From Accumulibacter sp. (lineage in GTDB: Bacteria > Pseudomonadota > Gammaproteobacteria > Burkholderiales > Rhodocyclaceae): DNA of 64,000 nt. Below the pieces are notes generated by a model. That model worked only from the letters and a program-made list of their open reading frames with translations, was not told the DNA's origin and searched no databases. The stretch spans positions 1-64,000 of the forward strand of contig NZ_JAMTDQ010000071.1 in the NCBI RefSeq assembly GCF_023806635.1. The letters run 5' to 3'. The translations under genes were made by a program, and so were the position numbers. Positions 60,400 through 64,000 of this stretch are shown here, in pieces. Positions within the stretch are counted from its first letter, which is position 1; every line of letters begins with the position of its first letter.

Positions 60400-61797
60400 A
60401 TGAGATCCGTCACTGGCAACCTCGTTTTCGATCCACAGATCATCCGCCGCTTCGACGTCAACGGGCCGCGCTACACGTCGTACCCGACCGCGGATCGCTT
60501 CGTCGAGGCCTTCGGCGCGGACGCGTCCAGACTCTGGCTCGGCAAGCGCAACATCGGCGCCATCAGCCGGCAGTTGTCATTGTACTTCCACATCCCGTTC
60601 TGCAACACCATCTGCTACTACTGCGCCTGCAACAAGATCATCACCAAGGACCATGGCCGCTCAGCCAAATACCTGAAGTACCTCGCCCGCGAACTGGCAC
60701 TGCAGAGCAGCTGCCTCGAGGGCGGCGACCAGGAGGTGGCGCAGCTGCACTGGGGCGGTGGCACGCCGACCTTCCTGTCGCACGACGAGATGCGCCAGTT
60801 GATGGCCGCGACCCGCAGGCACTTCAGACTGGTCGAGGGTGGCGAGTACTCGATCGAGGTCGATCCGCGCAAGGTGGACCAGGCGACCGTCGCGCTCCTC
60901 GGCGAACTCGGCTTCAATCGCATGAGCGTCGGCGTGCAGGACTTCGATGCCGGCGTGCAGCAGGCGGTGAATCGGCTGCAGAGCGAGGCGGAAACCCGTG
61001 CGGTGATCGACGCGGCGCGCGCCAGCGGCTTCAAGTCGGTCAGCGTCGATCTGATCTACGGCCTGCCCCGGCAGACCGTCGCCGGCTTTGGCCGCACGCT
61101 CGAGCGTGTCATCGATGCCAGCCCGGACCGCGTCTCGATCTACAACTATGCCCATCTGCCGAGCCTGTTCAAGCCGCAGCGGCGCATCGTCGAGGCCGAC
61201 ATGCCGTCCGCCGACGCCCGTCTGCAGATTCTCGCTCTCGCCATCCAGCAGATGACCGGGGCGGGTTACGTCTTCATCGGCATGGACCACTTCGCCAAAC
61301 CGGACGACGAACTCGCGATCGCCCAGCGCCAGGGGCGGCTGCACCGCAACTTCCAGGGCTATTCGACGCACTCCGACTGCGACCTGCTGGCCTTCGGCAT
61401 CTCCTCGATCAGCAAGGTGGGCCCGACCTACTGCCAGAACGTCAAGACGCTCGACGAGTACTATGACCTGCTCGACAGCGGCACCCTGCCGGTGTACCGC
61501 GGCATCGAACTGAATGCCGACGATCTTCTGCGCCGTTCGATCATCCAGTCGCTGATGTGCCACTTCGAGCTGTCGATCGAATCGATCGAGATCGCGCACC
61601 TGATCGACTTCCGCAAGTACTTCGCCACCGAACTCGATGAACTGCGCGAGATGGTCGATGCCGGCCTCCTGCGCGTCGATGACCGCTGGATCACGGTCCT
61701 GCCACGCGGTCGCATGCTGGTGCGTGCCATCTCCATGGTCTTCGACCGCTACCTGCGCGCGGACCGGCAACGGACGCGCTACTCGAAGGTCATCTGA
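60400..61797 (+). CDS. hemN: Oxygen-independent coproporphyrinogen III oxidase
   Basis: 465 aa radical SAM enzyme that makes protoporphyrinogen IX under anoxia. FHIPFCNTICYYCACN carries the CxxxCxxC cluster ligands (C68, C72, C75) plus the extra Cys typical of true HemN. GGGTPTFLS and the SVDLIYGLPRQT block are also family marks. Start at 60400 fits the promoter and family length. Confidence 0.97.
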   Translation: MRSVTGNLVFDPQIIRRFDVNGPRYTSYPTADRFVEAFGADASRLWLGKRNIGAISRQLSLYFHIPFCNTICYYCACNKIITKDHGRSAKYLKYLARELALQSSCLEGGDQEVAQLHWGGGTPTFLSHDEMRQLMAATRRHFRLVEGGEYSIEVDPRKVDQATVALLGELGFNRMSVGVQDFDAGVQQAVNRLQSEAETRAVIDAARASGFKSVSVDLIYGLPRQTVAGFGRTLERVIDASPDRVSIYNYAHLPSLFKPQRRIVEADMPSADARLQILALAIQQMTGAGYVFIGMDHFAKPDDELAIAQRQGRLHRNFQGYSTHSDCDLLAFGISSISKVGPTYCQNVKTLDEYYDLLDSGTLPVYRGIELNADDLLRRSIIQSLMCHFELSIESIEIAHLIDFRKYFATELDELREMVDAGLLRVDDRWITVLPRGRMLVRAISMVFDRYLRADRQRTRYSKVI

Positions 61798-61873
61798 GCC
61801 GGACGGCGACGACCGCTCGGGAGTGAAGGAGTAGAATCGCTGCTCCACTCCCCCAGACTGCCGTCCGCCCACC

Positions 61874-62554
61874 ATGCCCGAATCGAGTTTCCTCGCCCTG
61901 CTGCTCGTCGGACTGCTTGGCGGAACACACTGCATCGGCATGTGCGGCGGCATCGTCGGCGCCCTGGCAATGGGCGCGCCAGCCCGCTGCAGCCTGCTGC
62001 TCGCCTACAACGCGGGGCGCATCCTCAGCTACGCGGCAGCCGGTGCGATCGCCGGTGCACTCGGCGAGGCAAGCATCGCGCTGGCCGGACAGCTGCCGCT
62101 GCGCAGTATCCTCTATCTGCTCGCCAACCTGATGCTGATTGCCCTCGGTCTCTACCTGCTCGGCGTCAGCAGCGCCCTCGCGTTCACCGAGCGCATCGGC
62201 GACAGACTCTGGCGACATCTGCAGCCGCTGACGCGGCGCTACCTGCCCGCGCGCAGCCCGCTGCAGGCCTTTCCGCTCGGGCTGCTGTGGGGCTGGCTGC
62301 CCTGCGGTCTGGTCTACAGTGCTCTGGCAACCGCCCTCAGCAGCGGCTCGGCCGCGCAGGGAGCCGGACTGATGCTCGCCTTTGGTGCGGGCACGCTGCC
62401 CAACCTGCTCCTCGCCGGCCTGCTCGCCGCACGCCTGCGTGCCTACACCAGCCGGCCGGCCGTGCGCACGGTCGCCGGACTCGTCGTCCTCGGCTTCGGT
62501 GTCTGGGGACTGCATGGCCTGCAGCATCTGTGGCACCAGCTCGCTGCCGCCTAG
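61874..62554 (+). CDS. Sulfite exporter TauE/SafE-family (SafE_2) membrane protein
   Basis: 226 aa, about six membrane segments. The N-terminal [19 protein letters not shown] with Cys pair and [17 protein letters not shown] are typical of the SafE_2 proteins found with cbb3 oxidase, fnr/hemN and copper-ATPase genes, where they are implicated in copper supply. Located between hemN and copA, both on the same strand. Confidence 0.9.
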   Translation: MPESSFLALLLVGLLGGTHCIGMCGGIVGALAMGAPARCSLLLAYNAGRILSYAAAGAIAGALGEASIALAGQLPLRSILYLLANLMLIALGLYLLGVSSALAFTERIGDRLWRHLQPLTRRYLPARSPLQAFPLGLLWGWLPCGLVYSALATALSSGSAAQGAGLMLAFGAGTLPNLLLAGLLAARLRAYTSRPAVRTVAGLVVLGFGVWGLHGLQHLWHQLAAA

Positions 62555-62597
62555 CCATGCCGGCACGGCGACGACATCCGGGCACGTCGGCGGCGCG

Positions 62598-64000
62598 ATG
62601 AGCACCCCGAGCGACAGGCGGCTGCATCTCGACCTGCCGATCAGCGGCATGAGCTGCGCCGCCTGCTCCAGCCGCATCGAGCGCGTGCTGAACCGGATCC
62701 CCGGCGTCCGGGCCAGCGTCAACCTGGCGACCGAGCGCGCCCAGGTGGAGATCGCCGGCGACGAAGCGACGGCCGCGCAGGTCGTTGCCGCCATCGACAG
62801 GGCCGGCTTCGCGGTGCCGTTGCAGACGCTCGAGCTGGCGATCGGCGGCATGAGCTGCGCCGCCTGCTCGACGCGGCTGGAGAAGGTGCTCAACCGCCTG
62901 CCGGGTGTCGAGGCGGCAGTCAATCTGGCGACAGAGAGGGCGACGATCCGCTACCGTCCGGGCCTCGCCTCCGCCGTCGGGCTGATCGCGACGATCGAGG
63001 CCGCGGGCTTCGTCGGGCGCCTGGCCGATGCGCAGTCACGCGCCGACGAGCGCGCGCGAAGGATCGCCGGGCAGCGCAGCGAGCTGCTTCGTTTCGTCAT
63101 CGCCGCTGCCCTCACGCTGCCGCTGGCAGCGCAGATGCTGACCATGTTCGCCGGCGGCCAGCACGCGCACGCTGATCTGCTGCCGCGCTGGCTGCAGCTG
63201 GTTCTCGCGACACCGGTTCAGTTCTGGATCGGCTGGCGCTTCTACGAAGGTGCCTGGAAGTCCCTCCGCGGCGGTGGCGGCAACATGGACGTGCTGGTCG
63301 CGCTCGGTACCTCGATGGCCTACTTCTTCAGCCTCTTCGTCACGCTGTCGGGTGCGCCGGACCTGCACGTCTATTTCGAGGCGTCGGCCGCGGTCATCAC
63401 CCTCGTCCTGCTGGGCAAGCTGCTCGAGGCACGCGCCAAGGCAAAGACCGGCGAAGCGATCGAGGCGCTCGTCCGCCTGCAACCGCGAACGGCGCGCGTC
63501 GAACGCGACGGCCGGCTGATCGAGCTCGATGCCTCCCTGCTGATACCGGGCGATGTGTTCATCGTCCGCCCCGGCGAGAGCATCCCGGTCGATGGCGAGG
63601 TGATCGACGGATCGTCGAACGTGAACGAGGCGATGCTCACGGGCGAGAGCATGCCGGTAGCCAAGCATCGCGGCGAACGGGTCTACGCCGCCACAGCCAA
63701 CGCTGAAGGCATGCTGCGCTGCCGTGCCAGCGGCGTTGGCGAACACACGCTGCTGGCCGGAATCATCCGCCTGGTTGCCGCGGCGCAGGGCTCGAAGGCC
63801 CCCGTGCAGCGACTGGCCGATCGCATATCGGCGGTCTTCGTGCCCGTCGTCTGCCTGGTCGCGCTGGGCACCCTGCTCGGCTGGTGGCTCTACGACGGCA
63901 TCTTCAGCACGGCGCTGATCAATGCCGTCGCCGTGCTCGTCATCGCCTGCCCCTGCGCCCTCGGACTGGCCACGCCGACCGCCATCATGGTCGGCAGCGG
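62598..64000 (+). CDS. copA: Copper-translocating P-type ATPase (3' end cut by the window)
   Basis: First 467 residues. Two HMA domains, each with GMSCAAC (17-23 and 84-90), then membrane segments, the actuator loop (TGES at [15 protein letters not shown]) and the copper-site CPC in [12 protein letters not shown] near 451. The phosphorylation DKTG and ATP-binding parts lie beyond the window. CPC with two HMAs favours CopA over CcoI/FixI. Same strand as the SafE-like gene, 43 nt downstream. Confidence 0.95.
   Translation, partial: MSTPSDRRLHLDLPISGMSCAACSSRIERVLNRIPGVRASVNLATERAQVEIAGDEATAAQVVAAIDRAGFAVPLQTLELAIGGMSCAACSTRLEKVLNRLPGVEAAVNLATERATIRYRPGLASAVGLIATIEAAGFVGRLADAQSRADERARRIAGQRSELLRFVIAAALTLPLAAQMLTMFAGGQHAHADLLPRWLQLVLATPVQFWIGWRFYEGAWKSLRGGGGNMDVLVALGTSMAYFFSLFVTLSGAPDLHVYFEASAAVITLVLLGKLLEARAKAKTGEAIEALVRLQPRTARVERDGRLIELDASLLIPGDVFIVRPGESIPVDGEVIDGSSNVNEAMLTGESMPVAKHRGERVYAATANAEGMLRCRASGVGEHTLLAGIIRLVAAAQGSKAPVQRLADRISAVFVPVVCLVALGTLLGWWLYDGIFSTALINAVAVLVIACPCALGLATPTAIMVGS

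Noticed and set aside
62598-64000. CcoI/FixI-type ATPase for cbb3 oxidase assembly
   Set aside because: Two GMSCAAC domains and a [11 protein letters not shown] motif fit CopA better. No ccoNOQP genes are in the window.

Overview
The window is GC-rich chromosomal DNA from a betaproteobacterium. The best guess is a Rhodocyclales member resembling Candidatus Accumulibacter. The reasons are very high GC, a DUF2863 gene, a BktB-type thiolase for polyhydroxyalkanoate metabolism, a PEP-CTERM exoprotein, Fnr/hemN/copper-ATPase clustering and a bioAFHCD operon. This placement is inference from gene content. No rRNA, tRNA or CRISPR array was recognised.

Layout. (1) 1-8865, minus strand: a low-GC accessory cassette. 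A sigma-54 activator with a CARF-like N-terminus is followed by a consensus -24/-12 promoter, then three genes: an SMC/ABC-type DUF3696 ATPase, a PLD-like protein and a 1511-residue SF1 (COG1112-type) helicase with a C-terminal PD-(D/E)XK nuclease. This is the strongest candidate for an undescribed system, probably an inducible defence or nucleic-acid repair module. (2) 9-20 kb: housekeeping genes (putative metalloprotease, OsmC, ilvE, LysR regulator, ccsA/hemX-like, ffh, lytic transglycosylase, proS, Hsp70-DUF3731). (3) 20-31 kb: a yaaA-recC-recB-recD operon with overlapping stop/start codons. (4) 31-37 kb: a COG4389 membrane protein, a DUF2934 protein, dps and an M1-like peptidase. (5) 36.9-43.2 kb: an apparent insertion that split an ancestral chaN-M1 peptidase operon. 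It is flanked by two directly repeated ~440 bp segments (about 90% identical by hand alignment) and carries a FlgO/lipoprotein pair, an M15-like peptidase, a trypsin-like pseudogene, an IS91-type transposase remnant and a PEP-CTERM gene with its own sigma-54-like promoter. (6) 43-48 kb: chaN, a short LOV photoreceptor, an SRPBCC protein, an FHA-EAL protein and DUF2863. (7) 47.8-52.5 kb: biotin operon bioAFHCD, ending convergently with bktB at an intrinsic terminator. (8) 53.7-56.3 kb: small hypothetical genes, a CoA-type Nudix hydrolase and a retropepsin-like protease. (9) 56.3-64 kb: an anaerobic/redox cluster (uspA, a hemerythrin operon, fnr, hemN, SafE-like gene, copA). Three of its promoters each have an FNR box centred at -41.5 from a well-placed -10 element.

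How the parts fit. Region 9 reads as a coherent FNR regulon for low-oxygen life. Region 1 reads as a signal-gated module: a ligand-sensing activator would switch on the ATPase, PLD-like and helicase-nuclease genes through sigma-54. Coordinates, motifs and promoter matches are read from the sequence. Family names rest on recognised motifs. No database search was run.
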